Source of the DNA: a virus | Virus record (IMG/VR): IMGVR_UViG_3300042924_002823 | Coordinates: 1 to 25,394 of that record | Reading direction: 5' to 3' (one strand) | Length of the DNA: 25,394 nt | Shown: positions 1 to 7,727 of the stretch, in pieces | Layout: each line of letters starts with the position of its first letter | How positions within the stretch are numbered: position 1 is the first letter of the stretch | The notes under the pieces: generated by a model | The model's input: the letters and a program-made list of their open reading frames with translations, nothing else | What the model was told of the DNA's origin: nothing | The model's database searches: none | Translations under genes and position numbers: made by a program

Positions 1-642
1 ACTATCTTTCCAATCAAAAAGGCTATCTTGTGGCGTACCTCTTACGGTTGTGTTTTTCTCATCGTTGGCGTTGTAAAAGTCGTTGCCAATAGGAAAGATA
101 ATTTTTTCAGCCAACAGGCATTTATCAAAAAGAGCCACAAAGGCTCTCTTAAAATGTTCTATGTTCCGCTCAATTGAACTATCTGTATGGGTATTGTCAA
201 CTATGCAAACCTTGTCAATATGGGCATCAAATAAATTGATTAGCCCTATGCTATTACTTACTGTTTTTTTACCTAAATTGGGGGCGCAAAATTGGTAGCC
301 CTTTAACCCTACAATAAGATTATCAAGAAAATCAACATCGTGGTTAACTTTAAAGAATAATGAATGTGAACGCCCTTTCTCGTTGGGCTTTGTTTTTAAC
401 CACCCGTGTTTAACTTCCTCGTAGTTTATTCCCTCGCTATCAATAGTCGGTATGTAGCCCTTTTCATTAGCTTCTGCTAACTTCATTTCTTTTAGGTGCT
501 TACATATCTTTAGCCTTGTGTTTTGAAACGTAGTGTTATACTTAACAGCCATTCTACGATAATACTCGTAAGGTGTTTCGCCATCTTGTCGTGGGGTTTC
601 GGCTATCCGCAAATGCCAAACTTTCTTGTTGGGTTGGCTCAT
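1..642 (-). CDS. Calcineurin-like metallophosphoesterase, partial (C-terminus beyond window)
   Basis: The frame is open from an ATG at 642 to the window edge, giving 214 codons with no stop. Residues 135-141 (INLFDAH) hold a D-x-H metal-binding motif, residues 183-188 (FPIGND) a GND motif, and residues 198-206 (TTVRGTPQD) match a signature I recall from phage metallophosphatases. Such enzymes cleave phosphoester bonds with two metal ions; the substrate here is unknown and could be a nucleic acid. The N-terminal 110 residues lie before the catalytic part and are not recognised; they may be a binding domain. The start overlaps the stop of the 23-aa peptide upstream in an ATGA junction, so it is probably translated from the lysis operon. 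Family assignment is fairly sure; the role is not. Confidence 0.7.
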   Translation of the reverse strand, partial: MSQPNKKVWHLRIAETPRQDGETPYEYYRRMAVKYNTTFQNTRLKICKHLKEMKLAEANEKGYIPTIDSEGINYEEVKHGWLKTKPNEKGRSHSLFFKVNHDVDFLDNLIVGLKGYQFCAPNLGKKTVSNSIGLINLFDAHIDKVCIVDNTHTDSSIERNIEHFKRAFVALFDKCLLAEKIIFPIGNDFYNANDEKNTTVRGTPQDSLFDWKDS

Positions 643-710
643 TCGTTTCGGTTAATTAGGTTAGAATAGATACCCCCTAATACAATCAATATCAGGAGTG
701 CAATTATCAT
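639..710 (-). CDS. 23-aa single-pass membrane peptide
   Basis: This very short gene runs from an ATG at 710 to a TGA at 639-641. Its product is almost all hydrophobic: residues 2-14 (MIIALLILIVLGG is the start) form one membrane segment, followed by a short polar tail ending NRNE. It is supported by its junctions. The ATG overlaps the endolysin stop by four bases (ATGA), and its own stop overlaps the next start in the same way, so it exactly fills a 66-base gap between two genes. Position next to a holin-like gene and an endolysin suggests a role in lysis, but no homology is recognised. It could also be only a coupling device between the two neighbours. Confidence 0.55.
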   Translation of the reverse strand: MIIALLILIVLGGIYSNLINRNE

Positions 711-1165
711 TTTATACGTGCTTCTATACTCTTCTCCATAGCTGCTAACCAACTTGGTGTTTTACTACCGTACAACCATACCGCAGGGTGGGGTTTTGTA
801 TGATCTATATCTACGTGAATAAAACTCCACCCCAAACCAATACGTTTAAACCCTGATTTTATTAGGGCTTCAATTAGTTTCTTTGCCTGGGCTTCAGAAT
901 GAAACTCAATATCTACCGCACTACCTGATGTATGCGCTGAATTAGCTACTCCACCAACTGCTGTGTTAAGTCGTTTACAACGGTAGCCACTACTGAATAC
1001 CATCGGCTCGCCAAAGTAATCACGGGCTACTTGTAATTGTTGGGCTAAGTTATCAATGTTATCTAAAACGAATTGTGGCGGTGCAAATTGCTCACCTATC
1101 CCCATACGGGTAGCTGTGTGGCTTTTTAGAAATTCCTGTAAGCTAAAGTTCTTTGTTAGTTGCAT
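707..1165 (-). CDS. M15-family peptidase endolysin
   Basis: This 152-aa protein resembles the Peptidase_M15_3 family (D-Ala-D-Ala carboxypeptidase or endopeptidase fold), which cuts peptidoglycan peptides. The zinc ligands are visible as H78 and D85 in the SAHTSGSAVDI stretch and H117 in FIHVDID. The SSGYRCKRLN motif at residues 58-67 is also typical. There is no signal peptide, so release to the cell wall would need a holin, and a holin-like gene overlaps its start by 23 bases upstream. The length is normal for a single-domain phage endolysin with no separate wall-binding domain. Function is confidently assigned; the exact bond cut is not known. Confidence 0.9.
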   Translation of the reverse strand: MQLTKNFSLQEFLKSHTATRMGIGEQFAPPQFVLDNIDNLAQQLQVARDYFGEPMVFSSGYRCKRLNTAVGGVANSAHTSGSAVDIEFHSEAQAKKLIEALIKSGFKRIGLGWSFIHVDIDHTKPHPAVWLYGSKTPSWLAAMEKSIEARIK

Positions 1166-1358
1166 CGGCTTTTATATTTTGAAATGTGGTTAATCCTAAC
1201 ATTGCGGCAACAAGCCCGGCAAGCACTCCAACCAACCCAACAACCTCAACCGCTAAACCGTTGCGTATTCCGTAGTGTGTGCAATCCATAATTCCAAGAA
1301 ACGCAAAAACAGCCAACACCCGCCTTAGCGAATACTGCCCATCTTTAGACTTTAGCAT
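1143..1358 (-). CDS. Holin-like small membrane protein
   Basis: The product is 71 aa from the ATG at 1358. A GTG at 1376 in the same frame would add six residues and overlap the gene before by 14 bases; the ATG, four bases after that stop, is preferred. The protein has a basic N-terminus (MLKSKDGQYSLRR) and two hydrophobic stretches, about residues 11-25 and 36-57, joined by a short polar turn. Such a two-segment protein directly before an endolysin is the usual picture of a phage holin, which makes holes in the inner membrane to release the endolysin. The assignment rests on topology and position rather than on recognised sequence homology. Confidence 0.6.
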   Translation of the reverse strand: MLKSKDGQYSLRRVLAVFAFLGIMDCTHYGIRNGLAVEVVGLVGVLAGLVAAMLGLTTFQNIKADATNKEL

Positions 1359-1362
1359 TTGT

Positions 1363-1701
1363 TTAATTGCCCTCACTATCCTTAAATATTATTGTGCTTT
1401 CGTTCTGAATAATTGAAAAATCAATTCCACGTTTATATAGATAGTCTTTAAGCTGTTTGTTTTCCCTGTGTACCGTAACTAAGTCTGCACGTAACTCATC
1501 AATCTCTTTGCTTAACTCATCAACACGTAGGCTTAGCTTTTCGGCTGTTTCCCGCCATATCTTAATGGCTTGCTCTACATTCTCAAGTTCGCTGCCCTTA
1601 GCTTCAGCATTGGTTTTTTTACGTGCAAATATCCAAGTAAAGAAACTACCGCCACCCGCAGCCCCAAGTCCAGTTACTAATGTTTGCACCCAGCTTTCCA
1701 T
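1363..1701 (-). CDS. Membrane-anchored coiled-coil protein of the lysis region
   Basis: This 112-aa protein has one N-terminal hydrophobic segment (about residues 5-26, rich in Gly and Ala) followed by a basic RKK stop-transfer sequence and a long heptad-rich charged helix at about residues 35-90. This shape recalls an inner-membrane spanin subunit or a Bacteroidetes phage lysis accessory protein; it may also be a second holin. No outer-membrane spanin partner is recognised, although the 45-aa gene just upstream is unexplained. The ATG overlaps the stop of that gene (TAATG). The place between DUF1353 and the holin-like gene supports a lysis role, but this is inference. Confidence 0.5.
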   Translation of the reverse strand: MESWVQTLVTGLGAAGGGSFFTWIFARKKTNAEAKGSELENVEQAIKIWRETAEKLSLRVDELSKEIDELRADLVTVHRENKQLKDYLYKRGIDFSIIQNESTIIFKDSEGN

Positions 1702-1838
1702 TACTCTGCTTTAAGCGGTTGTTCTGCCTTAGCTATTGCTTGTAGCAAAATAGTAAGTTCATTATAGCAATGATTAGCGGGTAACTCCCCTAATTTATTA
1801 GCTATCACTTTTGCTTGTTCTAAAGTTAACTCAACCAT
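1701..1838 (-). CDS. 45-aa hypothetical protein
   Basis: A short gene from ATG 1838 to TAA 1701-1703. The product begins MVELTLEQAKVIANKLGELP and appears to be two helices with one Cys near the middle. It overlaps the DUF1353 gene by 8 bases upstream and shares a TAATG with the gene downstream, so it fills what would otherwise be a 129-base gap in a compact operon. There is no signal peptide or membrane segment. No function is recognised. Confidence 0.6.
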   Translation of the reverse strand: MVELTLEQAKVIANKLGELPANHCYNELTILLQAIAKAEQPLKAE

Positions 1839-2220
1839 TTTTTTTGTATTTTTTCCAATTTATGCCACCAAATATACGTATTGTAATATAAAATAACCAC
1901 TTGGTGAATTTATTTGTGTTAGTTCGCCCCATATCAACTAAGAATTGCCTATCAGCCAACTTACGTGAGTAGAGGTTATTCTCGTATAAATAATCGTGAA
2001 CTACCGCAGGGTAAGTATAAGTACCATAAGGCGGGTAAATCCACCATAACAATCTTGGTACACTTGCCCCGTTGCTTACCGTTCCACGATGTATAAACAC
2101 ATCACGCCCGTTAATAAGGGTATGGTCTAAGTTCTCCAACGTCTTAAATCTAAGGCGGCTTGACTTAGGCATTAACTCAACTTTTGGGTTATCAACTATC
2201 GTAGCGACCATAGGCTTCAT
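1831..2220 (-). CDS. DUF1353 family protein
   Basis: The 129-aa product carries the DUF1353 signature: a VSNGASVPRLLW stretch near residues 48-59, then YPPYGTY, then VVHDYLYEN and a following ADRQF. The conserved His-Asp in VVHDY and the Asp in ADRQF look like a possible active site or metal site, but the family has no agreed biochemical role. It is common in tailed phages near tail fibre or lysis genes, which fits here. The gene overlaps the one before by 29 bases; a second ATG three codons in (2211) would shorten this to 20. The C-terminus is basic (NWKKYKKNG). Confidence 0.8.
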   Translation of the reverse strand: MKPMVATIVDNPKVELMPKSSRLRFKTLENLDHTLINGRDVFIHRGTVSNGASVPRLLWWIYPPYGTYTYPAVVHDYLYENNLYSRKLADRQFLVDMGRTNTNKFTKWLFYITIRIFGGINWKKYKKNG

Positions 2221-2560
2221 ATTCTAAGGCAATGTTTGCGGCTAATTCCAATATCTTAACAGGCTGTGTTAACATCATCATAAACAGTTGATACTCCTGT
2301 ATGCATAACGGGCTATCTTCGTAAGGCATCATTGCCCCCGTTTGAGCATTCCTGTAAATAGTGCTATCGGGTGTAGCTCGCAATACATACTTAGGGTTGT
2401 TTAGTGATGTATTTTCTATCCTCGCCCCGTTCTCCAAATAGAAAATTGTTAACTCTAAAGCTATCTCGTTTGCATTGATAGTAATACAGTCAAGTTCCGC
2501 TTCACGGTCAAACCCTAAAACGGGGTGTTGGGTATTCATTGGTATTGTTGATAGTGCCAT
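2192..2560 (-). CDS. Hypothetical protein following the tail fibre
   Basis: This 122-aa protein follows the tail fibre with a TAATG overlap. It is acidic and looks like a mixed alpha/beta soluble protein with a methionine-rich patch near residue 93. There is no signal peptide or membrane segment. Its position directly after the fibre gene is that of many tail fibre assembly chaperones or small tip proteins, but no family motif is recognised and this is only a positional guess. Confidence 0.7.
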   Translation of the reverse strand: MALSTIPMNTQHPVLGFDREAELDCITINANEIALELTIFYLENGARIENTSLNNPKYVLRATPDSTIYRNAQTGAMMPYEDSPLCIQEYQLFMMMLTQPVKILELAANIALEYEAYGRYDS

Positions 2561-4350
2561 TATATAATACGATAAGTAAATGTAAAACTAAAATCATCAG
2601 CTGCACCATTGGTTTCATAGTAATTAAATGTAGCCCTGTCATTAGTGGCATCAGCATAAATACTCGCACCGTGTTGTGCATTGGTAGTGTTGTTTAATGT
2701 ATGTGCTAAACCACCGCAGTTTTCCTCTGCTGCAAAGTTACTCGCTATTGGTAGGCTTACACCTAATACAGTTAGTGTATTGTTAGATGTTGGTGTTATT
2801 GTTACCTTACCGCTTACCGTTACTGTATTGCCTACCCTCATATATTGACACGTAAACGCTGTTGTGCTTGCTACGTTTGTTACCCCTGTTAAGGTTGGGG
2901 TATATGTTCCGCTTGCTAATGTTAAACCATCTGTAAGCCTACCGTTTGTTGTTGCAACGGGCGTTACTCCGCTTGTTAACGCAGCATCGTTTAAAGTAAC
3001 CTCCTTACGTGCCGCCCCTGTTGTTATTGTTAGGTATGCTTTGTCTGTTAAGAACTCAACCGCTCCCGCTTCTGCTGCTGTTAATAGGTTGCCGCTTGTG
3101 AACTTTAAGGGTGCTGTGCTTGCTGCTGTTGTCCCTGCTGCTAAATGCAATACCGCAGTTGGTGTGGTACTGCCGCCAACAAACATACGCCCCGATGTAC
3201 TTAATACAGCGTAAACAGTATTGTTTGCCGCTAATAGTAAGTCATGGTTAGACCTCATGCCTACCTGAATGCCTGCATAGAATATATGGCTACCCTCTGC
3301 TCTTGTGTGAAAGGCTGCATTACCCGCAGAAATATCGTTTACATAAATAGCCGCACTATCAGCAAAGGTACTCGTTGGGGCTGTGCCGCTTGCAATACGC
3401 ATAGTACCCGTTCCATTGTTTGTAAATTGGTGGAAACGATTACCCGCATAAAAATAAGAGTTACCTGTTGGCTCAAAAACAAAAACAGAAGCACTATCCC
3501 CCGCCCCGTTAGTTAACGCTAACCCGTTGCCCGTTGTGCTTCCACACGATGATAAAGCCCATGTAGAGGTATGCGAACTTCCAATGTATTTGCGGTCAAA
3601 GTAAACAATGTCCGAGTACGTTGCACCAACTCCACTACCAACAGCTATAAAATCTGACTTGATTGATAATGTAGGTGCTGTTAGTGTAGGGTTGGAAATA
3701 TCGGTACTAATGTCCTGTGTGGTTAAAAATACCCAGTTCCTACCAAAGTTGGTACGGTAGCCTACAAATAAACCTGTTGAGGCTACTGCCGAAAATTTAG
3801 CAACTCCGCTATCGTAAACAGTAAACTGATTAAATGTGTTACCGTTATCCCTTACCCTAATGGCTAAGTTTGCCCCGCTTGTTGATGCTGCTAATAGGTC
3901 TAAACGGGCTGTTGGGCTAGCTCCAAATCCTAAAGATAATCGGCTGTTAGTGTTATCCCAAAATAGGTTGGCGGCTTGTTGCAAAACATTGCCTGTTCCC
4001 TCAAATAATACCCTTCCAACTGTTCCCGATGTAATTGGTGTAGTACCTACTACTAATGTTGTGGCTGAGGTTGCGTTTAATGTAGTACCCGATAAACTAA
4101 GACCTGTGCCAAGAGTAATTTCTTCCATTACCCCTGTACCTGCTGTACCTCTACCAACAAGTTTATTAGTAGCCATTGAGGTTGTAATAGTACCGCTTGT
4201 GGTTATCGTTCCACCACTAATTAGCCCCGCTGTTGCTATGCTTGTTACCGTTCCTGTGCCACCTCCACCTCCACCAATAACTCCAGTATCGGGGTCATAG
4301 GTTATACTACCGCTTCCACTTATGCAACTCCTTACTTGATACTTATCCAT
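2560..4350 (-). CDS. Tail fibre / receptor-binding structural protein
   Basis: The 596-aa product is rich in Gly, Thr, Ser and Ala and has almost no long helices. It opens with a short N-terminal piece, then a glycine run at about residues 26-31, then the repeat GTITTSGTITTS and a LSGTTLNA-type stretch, all typical of trimeric phage fibres with beta-structured shafts. Near the C-terminus a domain with YMRVGNTVTVSGKVTI resembles fibre-tip beta-sandwiches. Such proteins bind host surface structures and set host range. It lies between the head-tail connector genes and the lysis genes and overlaps both neighbours by one base (TAATG). No intramolecular chaperone motif is recognised. Composition makes long shadow frames on the other strand, which are not genes. 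Confidence 0.8.
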   Translation of the reverse strand: MDKYQVRSCISGSGSITYDPDTGVIGGGGGGTGTVTSIATAGLISGGTITTSGTITTSMATNKLVGRGTAGTGVMEEITLGTGLSLSGTTLNATSATTLVVGTTPITSGTVGRVLFEGTGNVLQQAANLFWDNTNSRLSLGFGASPTARLDLLAASTSGANLAIRVRDNGNTFNQFTVYDSGVAKFSAVASTGLFVGYRTNFGRNWVFLTTQDISTDISNPTLTAPTLSIKSDFIAVGSGVGATYSDIVYFDRKYIGSSHTSTWALSSCGSTTGNGLALTNGAGDSASVFVFEPTGNSYFYAGNRFHQFTNNGTGTMRIASGTAPTSTFADSAAIYVNDISAGNAAFHTRAEGSHIFYAGIQVGMRSNHDLLLAANNTVYAVLSTSGRMFVGGSTTPTAVLHLAAGTTAASTAPLKFTSGNLLTAAEAGAVEFLTDKAYLTITTGAARKEVTLNDAALTSGVTPVATTNGRLTDGLTLASGTYTPTLTGVTNVASTTAFTCQYMRVGNTVTVSGKVTITPTSNNTLTVLGVSLPIASNFAAEENCGGLAHTLNNTTNAQHGASIYADATNDRATFNYYETNGAADDFSFTFTYRII

Positions 4351-4808
4351 TATTGAGGTACTTGGCAGCGATTATAAGACATAGGTTGTTTTAAACGGAT
4401 AGTTAAATTCCAACCGGCAGTCCAATCCTTAAAACGTTCTGTAAAAGGCTCAATGGTTGAGGTCTGCTCTAAGTAGAAATTATCACGGTTAGATGCGTTG
4501 TTAAACATTGCAAGAATATCCAAAGCCACTTCCCGCATATCACTTAATACCTCGTTTTCTTGTGCGTTTTTATCAGCAGGGTTGTCCATATTATAATCTA
4601 TCCTATCACAAATTAATAGGTTAAATTGGTGGTATAGTGCATTCCCATCAATAGCTACATTACCGTTAACCATAAACAAAGCAGGGTACTGTACTTCCTC
4701 ACTTTCGGCAAACTCCCAGGGGTCTCCAAACTGAAAAGTATTAAGCTGCTTATGGGCTACGACATAGCTATCAGCTAATGCTATTATTTGGTTAAGCGTA
4801 AACGCCAT
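4350..4808 (-). CDS. Putative tail terminator / tail completion protein
   Basis: This 152-aa soluble protein starts MAFTLNQIIALADSYVVAH. Its N-terminal helix, a central stretch on ligand-like beta strands (HQFNLLICDRID) and a C-terminal strand (WNLTIRLKQPM) resemble the small tail terminator proteins of siphophages, which cap the tail tube and join it to the head. It lies after the portal and adaptor genes, where head-tail joining proteins are expected. The match is by general resemblance and position; another joining role is possible. Confidence 0.5.
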   Translation of the reverse strand: MAFTLNQIIALADSYVVAHKQLNTFQFGDPWEFAESEEVQYPALFMVNGNVAIDGNALYHQFNLLICDRIDYNMDNPADKNAQENEVLSDMREVALDILAMFNNASNRDNFYLEQTSTIEPFTERFKDWTAGWNLTIRLKQPMSYNRCQVPQ

Positions 4809-4915
4809 AATTCATCAGTTATTTTAGGTAGCGGTTTACCGTTCTTTTTGTCTTGCTTTTCACAAAAGGCAGCAAACTTTTCCTTGTTCTTTTTACCTCT
4901 ATTAGAATTTTCCAT
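4784..4915 (-). CDS. 43-aa basic hypothetical protein
   Basis: A short gene from ATG 4915 to TAA 4784-4786. The product is highly charged and Lys-rich (NRGKKNKEKFAAF near the start) with one Cys and no membrane segment. It overlaps the adaptor gene by 14 bases and the next gene by 25 bases. It fills a 93-base gap between two structural genes in a region where genes otherwise touch, which is the main support. It may bind nucleic acid or a virion partner; nothing is recognised. Confidence 0.5.
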   Translation of the reverse strand: MENSNRGKKNKEKFAAFCEKQDKKNGKPLPKITDELWRLRLTK

Positions 4916-5504
4916 ATGTTGAATAACAGTCATCACACAATAAATCGTAATTGCCTTGCCACCTTGTAGCTAAGTCTAAGACTAACCTTGAGGTGTTACC
5001 CATTGCAAAGCCTGTTGTAAATACTCTACGTCTTGGGTAAACAGTATCTACTCCGTTGCCTGGGTTAAAGTATAGCGGGTAGCTTGTGCTATTTTGGATA
5101 AGGTAGTTAACCATTTTCTCGGCATAGCTTTCAGAACGTTCTTGGTACTTACCAATGATGTTAGCCATATCTGGCATAGTAGGCATAACCGATGCCTCGC
5201 CTGTTTTATTAACTATCCCTTTGTTGGTGTATTTAAACGATAAAGCTAATGGGCTTTCTGCCATAATACGCCATATAAGAGTTGGCTGTATGTAGTCATT
5301 TAGTAACGTTTGGTTTAACGCTGTTACTGTGTTGGCTAATACTTGAGCCTTTAACTCGTTATACAGTCCACTACCTATCAAGTCTTGAATATACAGGTCT
5401 TGGATAGTTATTATCTCCGGCCTCAACTGCTTAAAATCTACGTTATCAGAAATGATAGTATAGTCTTTTAAGGTTTGCTCATCTATGAATATTACTAAGC
5501 TCAT
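4902..5504 (-). CDS. Head-tail adaptor-like protein
   Basis: The 200-aa product starts at the ATG at 5504, which overlaps the portal stop by four bases (ATGA); an upstream in-frame extension is not needed. It is mostly helical at the N-terminus (EQTLKDYTIISDNVD, then a stretch on residues 30-60) and resembles the DUF6712-type proteins found after portals in Bacteroidetes phages, thought to be head-tail connectors. The C-terminal end carries a C-x2-C pair (LLCDDCYS). The family link is recalled from general pattern and position, not proven. Confidence 0.6.
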   Translation of the reverse strand: MSLVIFIDEQTLKDYTIISDNVDFKQLRPEIITIQDLYIQDLIGSGLYNELKAQVLANTVTALNQTLLNDYIQPTLIWRIMAESPLALSFKYTNKGIVNKTGEASVMPTMPDMANIIGKYQERSESYAEKMVNYLIQNSTSYPLYFNPGNGVDTVYPRRRVFTTGFAMGNTSRLVLDLATRWQGNYDLLCDDCYSTYGKF

Positions 5505-7312
5505 CGTTTTATAGCTATTACTTGTTGCCAAATGTGCCTACAATAAGGCGTTGCTGTGTCTGTTCCTTTCTTAGTGTACCAACCGCCCCTTTCAGTCCAT
5601 ACATCTCTACCTACTTGTGAACTGATAAGGTTAATTTCTGAACGGGTGTATAAGCGGTCAAGGTCTATTAACTGCCTACAAAAATCCCTGCTTGTTGGTA
5701 GTATAACATTGCCTTGCACTCTTGGTGCTTTTGCATATTGGTAGCGAACTACTATCTCTGCCTTTGGTGTTTCGGGTTTTAGCACATTAATACGCCCCCC
5801 ATCAATCTCAATAATAGAGTTTTTAGCAAGGGTATTAATCATATCGGTCAGCTTGTCAATATTTAGTTTAACCGCCTTAGCTAAGTCAGGTAATGCAATC
5901 TCTGGGTTTGTCCTAAGTATGTCAACTACCTGCTTTTCTTTCTCTGTAAGGTCAGCAAATGCAGCCCTAATCAATTCATTTTCTCCTTGCTCTGCTTCGC
6001 TATCGTTATGGAACTTCCTAACCCTTGTTGTAACTATGTTGTAATCGGCTGCGGGTTTACCACAGGCAGCAAATAGGCTTATTACTTTGCTTGTGCTATC
6101 ATCTGCACTCATTTGTACAGGAATAGCCACAGGCTCTAAACCTATGCGTTCTCTTAACTCATCTTTAGTTAATATTTGAGTAAGCAACTGTTCCGAATAA
6201 ACAACCTCAAGCGGTGCAAACTCTTTTATCTCTACCTCTCCACCAATGCCAGTTAACTGTAACGCAAAGTTCCAATTATCTTCCATTGCTTTCTGCCTTG
6301 CCTGTACATAGGTCTTTTTAAACAACTCATATTTAAGGTCGGTAGCGTTCCTATCCCCTAATGCACCCTCTGTTGATATACCAAATAGTTCAGGGCTTGG
6401 TATCTTATGCCCACTAAATATCTCCTGCTGTATCTGTTTGTTTAACTCAATAAACTGCTTATCTAAGTCGCTTGGTGTTAGTGTTACAACAGTAGGTGCT
6501 TGGACATTAGGTGGGTTAAAAGATATTATTGTTCTGCCTGTATTGTTAGTTCCGCTAAACTTATTATTAAACTGTGCCTCAATATTATTCTTAGCTTCCT
6601 CTGTTGGCTCTCCGTTATGAAATGAAATTAATGTACTACCTACAAAGCCATTTTTTAGATTGTTGAGGTGAAAGTTAGCTACCTCCATATCCATATTGAT
6701 ATATGGAACAGCCCCTACATAATCAGGTAACGGGTAAACATCAGGCTCTCCCCCCATTTTAGGGCGATACAATTTATAGGCAAACATCTTAACACCTTTG
6801 TTAATTCCGTTGTAAGCCTGTATCGTTTCGTAGTCTGTTTTACTTATGCGGGTTGATTTCTCCCATTTGTCAGATATGTAATACTCTGAACAATCGTTGT
6901 TAGTCCTAACCTTTGCAAAAGGTATGTGTGTAATGTATTTTAAACGACCTACCCGGTCAAACACAAATTTCCAATAATACCCACCAAATACCTCTAAGTC
7001 CATTACAGACTTATACTGTACGTCTTCCGCTGTTTCGTACGGGTTAACAAGGTCAAGAAAGGCATTGATACTATCAGCATTAACAGTATCTTTTTTAGCT
7101 TCTAAGCCCTTCCCTGATATGTACTGAACTTTGCCTGTTATAATAGCATTGTGTTTAGCCGAGCCATTAAGCAAGGCAACAAGGTAATCGGGGTAATTAT
7201 TACCATCACCAAATATTACCCAGGGCTTTGTACTATCGTGGTTTTTTACCTCCTTAAATACAGGGGGTGCGCTGTTTATCAGCTTAACCACCATTAAATT
7301 ATTATCCTCCAT
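5501..7312 (-). CDS. Portal protein fused to a winged helix and a MuF-like C-terminus
   Basis: The 603-aa protein begins with a portal body: residues about 50-70 (HNAIITGKVQYISGKGL), 99-140 and 280-345 look like Bacteroidetes phage portals, which form the dodecameric DNA gate of the head. After residue 440 the sequence changes. Residues 453-512 read as a winged helix-turn-helix (EKEKQVVDIL, then LPDLAKAVKLNIDKLTDMIN). Residues 539-600 carry a Cys- and Trp-rich module with FCRQL, GGWY and PYCRHIWQ, like the C-terminal domain of MuF/gp7-type minor head proteins. So portal and minor head functions may be joined in one chain. M1 (7312) overlaps the previous stop by 11 bases; M7 (7294) is preceded by GGAGG and could be an alternative start. 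Confidence 0.8.
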   Translation of the reverse strand: MEDNNLMVVKLINSAPPVFKEVKNHDSTKPWVIFGDGNNYPDYLVALLNGSAKHNAIITGKVQYISGKGLEAKKDTVNADSINAFLDLVNPYETAEDVQYKSVMDLEVFGGYYWKFVFDRVGRLKYITHIPFAKVRTNNDCSEYYISDKWEKSTRISKTDYETIQAYNGINKGVKMFAYKLYRPKMGGEPDVYPLPDYVGAVPYINMDMEVANFHLNNLKNGFVGSTLISFHNGEPTEEAKNNIEAQFNNKFSGTNNTGRTIISFNPPNVQAPTVVTLTPSDLDKQFIELNKQIQQEIFSGHKIPSPELFGISTEGALGDRNATDLKYELFKKTYVQARQKAMEDNWNFALQLTGIGGEVEIKEFAPLEVVYSEQLLTQILTKDELRERIGLEPVAIPVQMSADDSTSKVISLFAACGKPAADYNIVTTRVRKFHNDSEAEQGENELIRAAFADLTEKEKQVVDILRTNPEIALPDLAKAVKLNIDKLTDMINTLAKNSIIEIDGGRINVLKPETPKAEIVVRYQYAKAPRVQGNVILPTSRDFCRQLIDLDRLYTRSEINLISSQVGRDVWTERGGWYTKKGTDTATPYCRHIWQQVIAIKR

Positions 7313-7694
7313 AAACCGCAGTTGTTACTGTTCTTGTGTATTGTGTATCGGTTGTTGCTGTTCCTATTACTTTGACTAAACCGCTCTCAACTATTGTCTT
7401 GCCTGTTGGGCTTAAATTGCTTGCGCTTGCTTGCTCATATACATTATAAGACCATTCTCCCGTTGTTGCCAGTGTTACCTCTCCCGCTATCGGGTTAGGT
7501 GTGCTATCCTCCGTTATTATAAATTGGTTGTACCTGTCTTTATACTGACTCAAATCAGTCGGCTGTATGCAATACTTTTTTTCCCCGCTTGCCTTACTTA
7601 TAAACTCCCATAAGTAGTAAGCATTGGTTATAGTAGTTTTCTCCTTTAGAGTTACCGTAACCGTGTTTGCTTGCCCTTTAGTAATAACTACCAT
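7302..7694 (-). CDS. Small beta-rich virion-associated protein (unknown)
   Basis: The 130-aa product starts at ATG 7694. The same frame runs on upstream to 7745 but that would read through the terminator and promoter, so the shorter form is chosen. It is rich in Thr and Val with alternating hydrophobic residues and looks like an all-beta domain (TVTVTLKEKTTI, then GEWSYNVYEQASASNLSP). The first gene of the transcription unit that holds the portal, it is probably a virion protein such as a head decoration or head fibre protein. No specific family is claimed. Its ATG lies four bases after the -10-like box of a candidate late promoter. Confidence 0.7.
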   Translation of the reverse strand: MVVITKGQANTVTVTLKEKTTITNAYYLWEFISKASGEKKYCIQPTDLSQYKDRYNQFIITEDSTPNPIAGEVTLATTGEWSYNVYEQASASNLSPTGKTIVESGLVKVIGTATTDTQYTRTVTTAVYGG

Positions 7695-7698
7695 ACTT

Positions 7699-7727
7699 AT
7701 AATACCGCCAATCTTAATTTTGTGCCA
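7699..7727 (-). promoter_or_regulatory. Candidate late promoter A (portal module)
   Basis: On the minus strand TGGCAC (7727-7722) is followed by 17 bases and TATTAT (7704-7699), preceded by CGG. The ATG of the 130-aa gene comes four bases later. The first box starts directly after the U-tract of the terminator at 7727-7755, giving a terminator-promoter pair. The same layout occurs at 9825, 10429 and 17850. Confidence 0.6.

Noticed and set aside
3836-4300. Long plus-strand frame (154 codons) opposite the tail fibre gene, with others at 2864-3214 and 3244-3516.
   Set aside because: It mirrors the Gly/Thr/Ser codon bias of the fibre gene; its low-complexity Val/Pro-rich product is what the reverse of such codons gives. 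It has no neighbours on that strand.
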